From positions 62,566,939 to 62,630,938 of the forward strand of contig OX388351.1 of the NCBI GenBank assembly GCA_947579665.1: DNA of 64,000 nt. Reading direction: 5' to 3'. Shown here one piece after another: positions 1 to 10,420 of the stretch. Source of the stretch: Sympetrum striolatum. Lineage: Eukaryota > Arthropoda > Insecta > Odonata > Libellulidae. The translations under genes were made by a program, and so were the position numbers. How positions within the stretch are numbered: the first letter of the stretch is position 1; every line of letters starts with the position of its first letter. The notes below the pieces were generated by a model, which was given only the letters and a program-made list of their open reading frames with translations, was not told the origin of the DNA and ran no database searches.

Positions 1-1094
1 CCATGCTGTGAAGTCTTATCACAAATTCCCATGCTCTTAACTGAAACTGCGTTATCCTGACGGGGCTAATTTTCTAAAATTTTACTGGAGTCAAATACTA
101 AAGTGATTTGATGCTAGGATAAAGTTTTGTATAACGAATGATTTTCAGGGAATATTTTCCATCTATTCAGGAATTACCTTACATTAATTCTCCAAAACCA
201 TGGCCGAAAACATTAAAGTTCATTTTTTATTAAAAAAAATTACCATTCATTTCACAACACAAATCAATCAAAATAATTTTAGCAGTTACTATTTTGGGGA
301 ATTAGTTGATAATGTTATTTTTTCATATACTTTTAATTGAAGCCCTAAGTATCTGAATACATTATACAGATTTATTAATATGTCAGTCAATGTAATTTTA
401 TTTCCAGGTATCGGAAACTCTTTGAAATTATTTAATTCTAAAACCTGTCATTCATTAATGAGGAAAAAAGTAATAATATCTACAATTCTTAAAAGAATCA
501 CACTTCCGCAGAAGATTTTTTATGACCAGTTTTAATGACACTTAGCATGTTGACGAAAGCGGTCATTAAAATATGTTACGGAAGTTATATACATTCATTT
601 GATGTGTGCTGTGAAATTCTGCGAATTCAAGATATATCATATACATTTGAAAATTAATGAACAATTTTGTCGAATCAGTCGTTAATTTTATTCTTACTTA
701 TATTTTTAATGACAACTCAAATTGATGAAGAATGTATTGAAATGTCGCCAATGGCTGTAACATGACACTCAAGCTATAGATTTATTCTGACATTGTATCC
801 TCTCTCTGCGGTAGAATACATTTTTTAAGCAAATACTTTAATCTATGTAGAAAAACAATCTCTAACGGTTGATAATCGCTCCAAACGGGTGAAAAGTTTT
901 ACTTCACTCACTTAGGATTTTATTAAAAATTGTCAGCAAATAGCGATTGATATCATATATGTATATTTAATTATTTAAGACTAAATTGCAAATTGAACAT
1001 AAAAATGAATTGATTTTAAGCCTGGAATTTGTCCAAATACGGCAGAGATAACCCTCCAAAAACCTTCCGTAGGCTGTAAAATTATATATTTATT
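1..1094. other. AT-rich stretch, no gene seen
   Basis: No recognisable coding block, tRNA-like box or clear inverted repeat was found here. Stops are frequent in all frames. It flanks the 3' end of the LINE that begins at about 1095 on the minus strand. Confidence 0.5.
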
Positions 1095-2217
1095 ATTTAA
1101 GGGTCTTAATTAGGCGAGATTGAGACTAAAAAGTCTCCTCTTCCATCTAACCTGTCGTTAAGTTTTTACATTATTATAAGTATATTACATGTATCAATGA
1201 AACTTAGAGGAAAATAGAAAAAAATATAAGAAGGGATTGCGGATGTAAAAAATACCTAAGAAAAGCTTAGGAAAACATATCCGCTGCAGGAAAACACCCA
1301 CAAAAAAGGGGGGTGTGAAAAACCTGCGCGAACCTACCGATAGCAAAAACTAAAAGACATTAAAGAAAACAATGTACATATAACCTGGAAAATTACAAGA
1401 AGTGTTAGAGACATATTATCAAGACAAATAATGAAAGTTAATAAAAAATGAAATTCAGAGAATACAGTAAGTAGATACATACACTTGTGATAAAAAATAT
1501 GACTGAACTAGAAAAAAAGCAAAATAAAACACGATCAATCCAAAAATAACGCTCTACAATAATTATATCAGAGAGTTAGAATCATGATTTTGGCATAAAC
1601 AATAATCTAAAGTAAGTTAATATTATGGAAATACAAAATAGGAGAAAAAGATAAGGTTATACTGGATGTAAACTGTAGTACCAAAAACGAACAAAATATT
1701 CCAAAGTAAATAAAGAAGTTTGAAGTGTTGTTCCGTGCAGCTTGAAAACATAAGAAAAAACGAACTTGACTTATGGTAAAATGTAAAATGCTATGATGGA
1801 GATAATTAGCGTTATTGATTCTCTAGAAGATACGAAAGGCATCTCCTCTTGAAAGTGTGGATAGAACAGGAAGATTTGATACTGTGCGGAAGGGTGTTCC
1901 ATAAATTAACAGAGGTCGCTGCAAAGGATTTATGAAGCATTTCCGTCCTGTGATTTGGAATGAGTAGATTGTTTCTTCCTCTAGTGTTACAATTATGTAT
2001 GTACCGACCCTAAGCTGACAAATTCTGAAAAGAGGTAATCGGGAGTTTGTAATCGCATGACACGGTAAGTTGTTGTTAAGATGTGTAATTTTCGACGAGA
2101 AGCGAGCTTGAACCAAGATAATTTCTCAAACGCACCCGAGATATGGTCGAATTTCTTTAAGTTAAAGATAAACCGAACCGATGCATTCTGGGCACGCTGC
2201 AATTTGGTTGCTACACT
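1095..2217 (-). mobile_element. 5'-truncated LINE (non-LTR retrotransposon), 3' portion
   Basis: Read on the minus strand, this holds the C-terminal end of a non-LTR reverse-transcriptase polyprotein (2217 down to 1812), followed by about 700 bp of AT-rich 3' untranslated region. The likely 3' end, near 1095-1135, has a small hairpin with GACTTTTTAGTC at its core, then an A/T-rich tail. The 3' region resembles 15010-15250, which shares the hairpin block, a TTGCGGA-like block and a CTGCAG...GGTGTG block in the same order and orientation. That shared order is why I treat the coding remnant and the UTR as one insertion. Nothing upstream of the C-terminal domain is kept, as expected for a copy whose reverse transcription stopped early. 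The clade is not certain. The 3' boundary is accurate only to tens of bases, and I could not pick out a target-site duplication. Confidence 0.65.
1812..2217 (-). pseudogene. LINE reverse transcriptase C-terminal domain, one frameshift
   Basis: The first segment (about 2217 to 1993) reads LQRAQNASVRFIFNLKKF and continues with SWFKLASRRKLHILTTTY. This is the common block found after the fingers/palm/thumb region of many non-LTR retrotransposon polyproteins, where RAQN.. and ..RR.LH.L are typical. An in-frame stop ends it at 1993-1995. The remainder continues in another minus-strand frame with TRGRNNLLIPNHRTEM and FAATSVNLWNTLPHSIKSS, then FKRRCLSYLLENQ and a stop at 1812-1814. The pattern R..N.L..P..RT......SF......LWN.LP..I matches the usual end of such proteins. 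A single frameshift near 1985-1995 separates the halves. The catalytic domain is absent and an in-frame TAG lies just upstream, so this is a dead fragment. Confidence 0.8.
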
Positions 2218-3763
2218 CTATACATATTGTAAGTGCATAAGATTTAAGATCTATCATACAAAATATATACATTTACTGTAATTTCACTAAAATAATAAAG
2301 TACATGGTCAAGCACTCATATAGTCACATACATATAAATACATCGATAAGATTAGATGAATTTATTTTCTTCTTATTCATCGATATTCCTGGGTTTTCTT
2401 AGATTTATTTAGTTTGTTCTAATAGTTGTAATAAGAATAATCATAAAGTGATTTTATTAAATAATATCTTCAAAAAGAACGATGTTATTAATTTTCAGTT
2501 TTCACGTTTAGTTCCATGAATGATGATTAAATGTAGCCACCGTACAGCTATAAATGTTGGTGAAAGTAACTGTTTGAATTGCAAATTTTTAGCTCCCAAT
2601 CAGTCAATGTTAATAATGTTAGCTCTAATAGCAGTCCATAGCAGCTTAATCTTAAAGATTCCCAAGTTCCTCCCTTTGGAGGAATTTTCCTATTGTATGA
2701 GGACCATTTATAGCTCAGTTAAGGAGTAAGTGACGTAATTTCGTCATAAAAGTTCCTCCTCATCAACGGAAAATCATCAAAAAGCTTTAACCTTTTGGAC
2801 GGATTTTGCTTTCATTTGAAAGAACGGAAGTGACTGAGTGATTTTTGTTTTACAAATGGTAGGCATTAGCATTTTCCACATCCCGATGACTATTTTTTTC
2901 CCCGTTCTCTTCTGCGGACAATTAGCGCCTTTGTTTGAGTGGATGCCGGGATAAAATCTGTAATAGGAATCTGCCATCGAGAGATGAATTATCTTCGTTA
3001 TAAATATTCAAAAAGCTTTCAGAAATTATCTGTGGCTCAAAAAAAAAAAATGAAAGGAAACTGGAAATGAATAGCTGGAAGCCATACTTAATGGAAGAGT
3101 CGCTATTCATGCATTTATTCGATAAATTTGAAGTATGAAATTTTTTCAACAAAACTGTGATGAAGTTCGACGTATGCTCTTCGGAAGGTTGAGTGTTCAA
3201 TTTGAAGCAATCGACTCCGAATACGATAAATAAAATCTTGTATAAATATATTTTTTTATGTTAGAAGTGATGTTTCATTGTAATTTTCAATATATAACGA
3301 GGGACCTGATACAGCGATGGCAATTAAAAATTGAATATCAGACTTATATATTCGATTAAACATAATTTGGGCAACTAGATATAAAAATTATTGTTTATAA
3401 TTACTGCTTAGGTTCTTTTTTCTTAAATGAAAATTTTCCTTATTTGGATGATCAATAGCTATTGCTCTCAGGCTTTTTGGAAAACAAAAGGCAAATTTTA
3501 ATGGTCGAATATATTTTGAATTCACCCATGAGCTTAATTGGAAGTGATGTTATTTGAATGATACTATTACTGATTCAAGATTTTAAAGAGTTTTCATATA
3601 GTCGAGAATCAAGTACCCTTTTTTATAATGTATGGTATTAATACTCATACTATTACCGTATTTACCATTCGTTAGACTTTTAAATTTCCTAAGAAATATT
3701 TGAAATTCATTAACTTATTATTCCTCATTATTGCGGCTACACCAATTTGTGATGTTCACATCT
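2218..3763. other. AT-rich stretch, no gene seen
   Basis: Short open frames occur at 2520-2729 and 2777-3200, but none shows a recognisable domain. An A run lies near 3041. I see no convincing terminal repeats or RNA-gene boxes. Confidence 0.45.
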
Positions 3764-3920
3764 TCTTCAATAGCCGCATTTGTCGGCGTTCCATATCTCA
3801 TTCACCGGTATTCAGAGAAATCAAAAAAGGGTCACTGCAGTTTTAAGGATTATCCTTTCTTGGTTTGCCCAAATACCGGTAAATGAGACGAGGAACACCG
3901 ATAAAGTCGGCTATTGGAGA
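3764..3920. repeat. Imperfect fold-back repeat (MITE-like)
   Basis: The left arm (3764 to about 3826) contains CAATAGCCG, TTGTCGGCGTTCC, CTCATT and ACCGGTATT in order. The right arm (about 3868 to 3920) gives the same blocks in reverse complement: AATACCGGT, AATGAGACGAGGAACACCG, and GTCGGCTATTG. About 40 bp lie between the arms. This layout fits a small palindromic non-autonomous DNA element or a fold-back repeat. Part of the left arm recurs at 18320-18370 (TTGTCGGC, then CTCATTCACCG), so it belongs to a dispersed family. No clear target-site duplication was seen. The hAT-like element begins directly beside its right end. Confidence 0.6.
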
Positions 3921-3928
3921 CTTTAAAC

Positions 3929-3936
3929 CTCTAATT
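3929..3936. repeat. 8-bp target-site duplication, left (hAT-like)
   Basis: CTCTAATT directly precedes the element start CAGTGGTTTTC. The partner at 5074-5081 is CCCTAATT, with one difference. Eight-base duplications are typical of hAT transposons. Confidence 0.7.
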
Positions 3937-4290
3937 CAGTGGTTTTCAAACCTTCCAGTCTGTTGACCCCTTGAAAGAAGAATAAAACTCAGGAACCCCT
4001 TTTCAGTATTGGCATGAACCAAACATTAATATTACACACTCATATATTTATTGTTTTTTAACTCAAAGGAAAAAATATTAGTAAAGGACATTACCACAGA
4101 AAAATGAATTTCATAAACAAAATTATTATATAATTGTCAAACACAATGTGATATTTAATGTGAACAATTTTTACTCTCTCCATATACGTAGTAAAGAGAA
4201 AGTATTGTTTTCATGAAAAAATCGACTTCGAGAATTTGATGGAAATATATGTTTTGGGGCCCATAGAACACGTTTTGACCATTTTCGGAA

Positions 4291-4343
4291 TGATGTCTGT
4301 GTGTATGTGTGTGTTTATGTGTGTGTGTGTATGTGTGTGTGTG
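4291..4343. repeat. GT-rich microsatellite
   Basis: An interrupted (GT)n tract with occasional AT and TT steps lies inside the hAT-like element, just before the first tandem unit. An apparent 64-codon minus-strand frame over it (a run of His-Thr) is an artefact of the repeat. Confidence 0.9.
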
Positions 4344-4346
4344 ATA

Positions 4347-4980
4347 GTGGGCGCTCTAACGTAAAAATTATTAGTCGTATCAATACTAAACTTCATATAT
4401 AGCACTGTGGTGGGTGCTGTCAGTGTTGAATAGTTTTTGGAGTAAATCGGTTAACCGGAAGTTGAGCTTTATTTTTCAAAGAAAATTTCCTTTTTTACAA
4501 AATATCTCTATAAATATGATATTTAGGTACATATTAATAATTATAAACTTTTTAGAAAATGTAATTTACTATACATTTTGTATGAAGCATATTTTTGTAT
4601 CACTGATTATTTAGGAGTTATTTGTGAAATACTGATAAACCGGAAGTAGCTGATTATGTACTTAGTGGGCGCTCTAACATGAAAACTATTTGTCGTATCA
4701 ACACCAAATTTCATGAATAGTACTTTAGTTGGTGTTGTTAGAGTTTGTTAGTTTTTGGAGTAAATCGGTTGACCGGAAGTCGAGCTTTACTTTTCGAAGC
4801 TCGTTTCCGTTTTGCAAAATTCCTCTATTAATCTGATATTTAGGCATATACAGTTATATAAAAAAGTTACAAAAAATGTATTTGTATATATCTTCCAAGT
4901 TTAGATTGAATCTATAGTTCGAAAATACTGTCGTATATAAATATTAATATCTTATATATGGAGAAAGTCATGTGCTGGTC
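4347..4980. repeat. Two diverged tandem units, period 318 bp
   Basis: Unit 1 begins at 4347 and unit 2 at 4665, both with GTGGGCGCTCTAAC. They share, in order, GTCGTATCAA, AGTTTTTGGAGTAAATCGGT, ACCGGAAGT.GAGCTTTA, and a CTCTAT..AT.TGATATTTAGG block, then diverge in AT-rich tails. Both lie within the hAT-like element, so the duplication is part of the element or arose after insertion. Confidence 0.85.
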
Positions 4981-5073
4981 ACATCTCATTTTTTTTGTTA
5001 ATGCGTATACGGAACTCCAAAAATATTGTCGTGGATCCCCGGGGGTCTGCGGACTACACTTTGGGAACCTCTG

Positions 5074-5081
5074 CCCTAATT
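5074..5081. repeat. 8-bp target-site duplication, right (hAT-like)
   Basis: CCCTAATT directly follows the terminal CTCTG of the element and matches CTCTAATT at 3929-3936 in seven of eight bases. Confidence 0.7.
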
Positions 5082-6894
5082 CATTAATAGCCTTGTTTCA
5101 CATTTTCTTTAATTATAATTTGCGATGATAAAGGGGATGTAATTGGAGATTCCTGATTTTATGATTTTCTCTCTATCTGTCTACTTTGTAGTTGTTAACA
5201 AACGCAATCCCAGTTTTAACAATTTTTTCGTCACATAGATCAGTGTCACAGAATGTTTCTTCCAACAGTTCGTTACTGTGTTCAGTTCCTAAAGTGCTTC
5301 AGTTGCTTTAATTCTTTACATTAATCTTCCAACTGTCCGACTCTATCTTCTCCTTTACGCTTCCCAACTTGTTTTTCGTTGCTTTAGATTCCATACCAAG
5401 TCGAAAATGAGCCATTTTCTTCCTTCCCAAAACTATTTCGTCGTCCATTATCTACGAGTCATTGCCTCTTATGCACTCAATCGCTTAGAGGAAGACTTCA
5501 ATCCCAAGCAATGGCACTCTTCAATCTTCTGCCGTCTCCCCCTTTCGAGCACTTCAAGCCGATGTCGCGCGGTTTCAATTCGGATGGAAATATTTCATAT
5601 AGACTGAGTGAGGTAGTTACTGCCCACGCTGCTCATTACTGAAAATGTTTGGTATTGATTCAATTGTTATGATTTTGTGTGAAATTAGTCCAGCTTTTGT
5701 TCAATCTATTAGCCCAAAAGAGATCACGATTTGGTGAGGCATTTTGAGATGGATTCTCTGGGAGGAAAATCAGTACGCAAAGAAATTATCAGTTGGAAAA
5801 AGATTATTATTGATGAATAATCTGATTTGGAATTATCATAAAATTAAAGCATAATACTCACAATTTTCCTTTTCCGGTCATGCGTTTAATTTGCTTAGTA
5901 AGTTCTCAGGATTCTTCAAAAATCTCTACTTAAATGGTAAGTTGGAGTTAAGTTGTGTCACGGTGCATCCCTGCCAAACTTCGTTAGGAGAATAAAATTA
6001 TCTTAGGATTCGTTACATTTTTCTCAGACACATCCATATAACTTTTAAAACATTCCCTTTCCTTCTTAAACTATCGTAACAACTTTATTTAGTAACTCTT
6101 TCTCGGTTATCTTTTCACTTTAAAACCATTCGAATTGACTCCGAACTCAATTGTAGTAATTTGGATTCCATACTTCCTATCTATACACGATAATTTAGTG
6201 TAATTAATATCATATATCCTTGCTTTTCTTTCCTAATTGGCGTTCCTTCATTACATATCATAAAATAACGTACTTAAAGGTTAGCCATGGAATTCTAAGC
6301 AAAAAAACATGATAAACCAGGAGTATGACAGCACTTACTGGCAGAAGATACAATTCCATAACTTAGTATATATGTTACTGAAATTAAGTGATTGCAATTT
6401 CTAACACAAAAATTGGTATGATCTCAATCTCCAAATTATGCTTTGTGTAAATGACAGCAACGTTAAAATGATTGGTTGATTGCAGGATGGAATTGAAAAT
6501 ATCAAACCAGGATTAATTTAATTAGATATAGATTATCAAAATTTTCGAAGATTTAAGTATGTAGATTAATAAATATGTATTATTATTTAATTTTATATTT
6601 TTCTACCCTTTCATTCGTCTTTCAAATGCAGACGCTAAAACCTGAGCAAAAATTCCAAATCAGAGTGCAACTGGTGAAATTCCATCAAACATTCTCGAGA
6701 TATATTGTATCCTAAAGATTCCATTCTTACGCTAAAAACCACTCTAATTTACACGTAGTGACATCTGCTTTAGAATGCGCTTCGGCTTGAGAATGATTAG
6801 ACTCCTCCTTCTCCGAAAACAATTTCATCGTCCATTATCTGCAAGTCATTGCCCCGATGCGCCCAATCGCCTTAAATGAGACGTAATATCTTCA
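5082..6894. other. AT-rich stretch, no gene seen
   Basis: The first 60 bases continue the target repeat into which the hAT-like element inserted (AATAGCCTTGTTTCACATTT). The rest has no recognised coding block. Two similar pieces lie at 5435-5500 and 6825-6880: both contain CGTCCATTATCT and CAATCGC. They may be remnants of one dispersed repeat. Confidence 0.4.
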
Positions 6895-7205
6895 AGTGCT
6901 CAATCAACTTCCTAAGCAATTACCTTCCTCAATCTCCTTCACTCCTCTCTCTCCATCATCTCTTTCCTTATCGCTTCGATCCTTCTTCCCATTTCCTTCC
7001 GATCCGCATCACCAAATTCCCAGTTTTCGTCCTAATTCCCTGTTTTCTCTTTGGAACTCCTTTCTTCTCTCGATCTATCTATACCCTCTGACCCCATTGA
7101 CGTTCTCCACCACTCTCTCCAATTCCCTCCTCTTCTCTTCTTTTCCTTTTCCCTTCTTCTTTCCCTTTTCCATATCCACCTTTAATCTCTTTCTTCCGAG
7201 CACCT
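6895..7205. repeat. Pyrimidine-rich (CT) tract
   Basis: About 300 bp of strongly C+T-biased sequence made of TTCC, CTCC and TCTT words. It leaves several frames open; a 114-codon frame of Ser, Pro, Leu and Phe is an effect of composition, not a gene. Similar tracts lie near 8190-8270, 17580-17760 and 28890-28990. Confidence 0.7.
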
Positions 7206-7961
7206 GCTACCCAAAGCTGAACATCAGTGAAAAATATTGAGACGAGTGGGACTTGAACTCAGCTCTTCCATTTATTTAAATTTCAGTGGCTTTTTCGTCT
7301 TTGCGGATATTGGGAGCATCAGCTGTTTAATTTTTGCAAATGCAGTTGGAAGATTATTCAAAACTCCCATGTTTATTATATTTTTGTTTTTATCCTTTTT
7401 TTCCTTTTGTTTAATCCTAACACTTCTCTGTTAATTAATTGTGAATATCTGTTCCTGCTGATTTTTTTATGAACGAGCATACTTGTTGTATCTTTACAAT
7501 TTCACTCTCGACACTTAGATTTGTCTTATATTCTCCTTTCATTATTCCTATAAATTTTAGTTGAAAATTTTTGTATGTTTTACGGGTATTTCATGCTCCT
7601 TTTTTGTGTATGGATTTTCCTGCAAGGTGTATACTTTTTACCCAATTGCTGATTTTGGTTTTTTGTAAACCTACGAGTTATCTCCCTCCATTTTACTTTT
7701 ATTTTGTCCTATTCCTAAAAACTTTTCTTGAAACATTTTATAAAATAGAGGTAGATGTAAAATGAAACTTTAAAGTCGTAATCTCGCCCTTAAATAAAGT
7801 GCTTTAGTATTATCATTTAAAATTTTTTAATCCACCAATATCTTATAGAAATTAGATTTTAGATGCGCCAAAATTGTATAAAAAAGTAAGGTGTGTCAAC
7901 TGAAATATTGTGAATTGGTATTCTTAAAAGTGCTTTAAGAGCCTTGGTGATTTCGTACATA

Positions 7962-8037
7962 GGCACCCACCGGAAATCAAACCAGGGACCGCTTTCCACG
8001 AAGCGGAAACCGTTGCCCACATGGCTATCTAGGAGCC
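7962..8037 (-). repeat. tRNA-derived sequence (SINE head or tRNA pseudogene)
   Basis: The minus-strand 76 bases have the order of a tRNA. A 5' arm GGCTCCT partly pairs with 3' GGGTGCC. A box-A-like TAGCCATGTGGG follows, then an anticodon-like hairpin CCGCT...AGCGG and a box-B-like GGTTTGATTTCC. The acceptor stem has a mismatch, the D arm is poor, and box B departs from GGTTCGANTCC. It is therefore more likely a tRNA-derived SINE head or pseudogene than a working tRNA, and I do not assign an anticodon. The minus-strand sequence just beyond it (to about 7880) may be the SINE body, but I saw no second copy here. Confidence 0.6.
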
Positions 8038-9474
8038 AGATCGTGAATTATAACTAAAACATTTTCAAGATATTTTCGACTATGGAAAGAAAAAATATTT
8101 GATTACGTGTTACCATGATTACTTTCTGTGCCTTGTAATTTATTTGAGATTTGGAAACCTTCATTTCAGTCTACCTGTTTTACCTTCTTAACTTCTTTCG
8201 TTTTCCTCTCTTTCCAGTTCCTTTCTCTTTTCTTTATTTTCCCTCTCGTACATCCATTTGTCTATCCCTTCCTAAGTCGTTTATCTCAGTAATTTATGTG
8301 GTATTTTTTCTCAGTGGGAAAGCTAATTCATTAACTAATTTTCTCTTCTTTCGCACTAAGTAAATCAAGATCCAATTTCACTTCCATATGTTACATTCGA
8401 TGTTACTTAAATTCTTTCCAAAGTTTAGTATTTTAATTGTGCAACAATGATGAATGATTAGGTTTTTATGCAAATTTCTATCAATCAGTGAAGCAAGTCA
8501 TACTTTTCAAAATTCTCGAAAAGAATATTCAATTAATAACAGATTTGTGAATATTATGATCATATTAAGAATTAAAGAGAAGAGTGTATAGAGAAAGAAG
8601 GTCTGAAAGAATAGAGACCTGAAATAAGGGGCAAAAATCAAAGTGATCAATTATATTCTGGGAGAATGATTATCTTGTATAACTCATATACAGTCGTTGT
8701 CAATATATAGCAGATGGCTTCCCTTACTAACTTCCATGTACTATTTACCAATATGATATTTCGAAAAATGAAACACTTCACTCCCAGAAATTTCCTCGCA
8801 TCGATGTTTGAAACTTTTAGTGTTTACTGTAGGAAGTTTACAAGAACTACCAAGTTGCACCCTACGAGCTTCCGGCGTATATCTCTGAAACCAATTAGCA
8901 GTTCTCAATCATCTGAAGGCCCAGAAACTTGGCCTCATTTCATTTGGGAGATATTATAGATCATAGTAGTTCCCATTTGATGTATTTAGAATGAAATCAG
9001 TATATTTAGACGTGAATTCCTAAGATGTGAAAGAGATTGCATTACTAGCTAGCTAATGTACCTGTATAATTTGTGTTTTTGGAGCTTGCTTTAGTTATTT
9101 TTCTCTTGCTCTTATTTCACATCGTTTTCTTTGGTATTCAGCTATATCTAACACTATTTCAGTTTCTCATGTAACGTATGTGGTATACTTCTATTTGTAA
9201 AATAAAAAACATTGTAAAATGTCTTTTGTAACACTGTTCATATGTTTATTGATTATATTTTTAAAGTAGTATGATTGAATCTATAATTAATTAGTGCATG
9301 TAAGTGGCAAAAGCTCAGAGGTAGCTTTCTCATCCACAGTATTTGAATATAGCATTATGGGAACTTTTCATTATAGCTACCAGACTAACTGAATAAGGTT
9401 TTGATACATTCCAACTTGTGAATTGACCGCCATTATTATAACAGCAATCTTCACAGACTATTAATTTTGTTAAA
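8038..9474. other. AT-rich stretch, no gene seen
   Basis: An 81-codon frame at 8714-8959 shows no recognised domain and has no supporting context. A CT-rich patch lies at 8180-8270. Nothing else can be supported. Confidence 0.4.
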
Positions 9475-9508
9475 GCGACTAGTTTCAGCTACAAACAGAC
9501 ATCTTCTG
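9475..9508 (-). ncRNA. Hammerhead-like motif candidate 1
   Basis: On the minus strand the order is AGAAGATG, a weak hairpin (TCT...AGC), then GAAAC and TAGTCGC. The same order occurs at five other places in the window. It recalls a CUGANGA, stem II, GAAA, short stem III, GUC core. The stem is weak here, so this is probably a decayed copy at a retroelement end. Shared descent with 26532-26565 is supported by the identical 11-base ACTAGTCGCTT. Confidence 0.35.
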
Positions 9509-10360
9509 TGTTGCTTCTTTAATATGGCCCCTTCCACTAAGTTGAAATTGGACTAATCAGATAAATAATAGATATGTAGTTAGATAATTGGACTCCAATT
9601 TGAATGATTCTACCAATTAATGATGTTGGTGATGACCGAAAATGATGTTTAACTGAAAAATACTCGAATACATTACCAAATTCTTCTAACCTTCTTTTTC
9701 GGTAAGTCAGTGTTATCGGGAACATACTGACCGCGATTCTAATGCCGCTTCCATTTGATCGTTACCCTCACATCCTCCTTGAGTTATTTATCTCTTCTTT
9801 ACCATGTTCCTTTTACATATTTTCATCCGTATGTTTCTACCTCCTGATTCTTTTCCCTTTACTTAGTTTCTGCTGACTCTTTTTTTCCTTCTATTTTATC
9901 TCACGTCTTCCACTCCTTTCGAACTCACTTTTTCCCCGGGCTACACTTTCGCTATATTGTCAGGTGTCTGTTCTAATTCCGCTCTCAAGAAAACCTTTTT
10001 CCTTGCCATCGAAATTCTTGCAATCGCATTATGATTTCTCTCGTGACCCTAATAGTTCCTAACACCCTTTCACCGCATTCTCTTGCTTCGTTATTTTCTG
10101 TTTTTAAAAGCATCGCAGTCGGGAGGTTGTTTCATTGGAGGGTTCTCTTGCACAATAAACTTTACGTTGTCTAGCTTTATCAAATATTACGAACCTCAAG
10201 ATTGGATTGTGAGATATTAAAAAAAGGCTTTTATTTAATTTTTATATTGGAGGTAGATGTAGTTAAATGTTTAAATTATTAGGAAATTTAATAAGAAATT
10301 TAGTAAAATCAAGATGTTCAGGGTGAACGTTGTGGAACGCCATAGCAAATAAGTATTTAA
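9509..10360. other. No gene seen; CT-rich 9740-10100
   Basis: A pyrimidine-biased stretch (about 9740-10100) is followed by AT-rich sequence. No coding block or RNA gene was recognised. Confidence 0.4.
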
Positions 10361-10420
10361 AAGTTTCCTCGTATTTTCCACAATATTACCCAAAATGTTG
10401 TGGAAAATACGAAGAACTTT
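10361..10420. repeat. Inverted repeat with 14-bp perfect core
   Basis: CGTATTTTCCACAA at 10370-10383 pairs perfectly with TTGTGGAAAATACG at 10398-10411 across a 14-base loop. The stem extends outward with a few mismatches to about 10361 and 10420. It could be a small fold-back element or a hairpin from template switching. Confidence 0.75.

Larger units (their letters stand above)
3937..5073. mobile_element. Non-autonomous hAT-like DNA transposon (1,137 bp)
   Basis: The left end begins CAGTGGTTTTCAAACC and continues to TGTTGACCCC. The right end, read in reverse complement, begins CAGAGGTTCCCAAAG and continues to GCAGACCCCC. These imperfect terminal inverted repeats have the familiar CAGNGGTTCTCAAA type of end seen in many animal hAT elements. 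The element is flanked by CTCTAATT and CCCTAATT, an 8-bp duplication with one change. No transposase frame is present; the longest frames inside are 64-66 codons and unrecognised. The interior holds a GT microsatellite (4291-4343) and two copies of a 318-bp unit. Related sequences at 18460-18500 and 32148-32190 run straight through the insertion point without the element, which supports these boundaries. Confidence 0.8.

Noticed and set aside
1823..2116. 97-codon minus-strand frame over the first LINE
   Set aside because: It is the wrong frame; the recognisable LINE C-terminal residues are read from the two other minus-strand frames.
4211..4405. His/Thr-repeat frame
   Set aside because: Translation of the GT microsatellite.
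6896..7240. 114-codon plus-strand frame
   Set aside because: It lies wholly in a CT-rich tract and encodes mostly Ser, Pro, Leu and Phe; the open frame is explained by composition.
7238..7275. Possible tRNA T-arm and acceptor end on the minus strand (GTTCAAGTCCCACTCGTC)
   Set aside because: A box-B-like word is present, but no box A or matching 5' acceptor was found upstream; too little to call.
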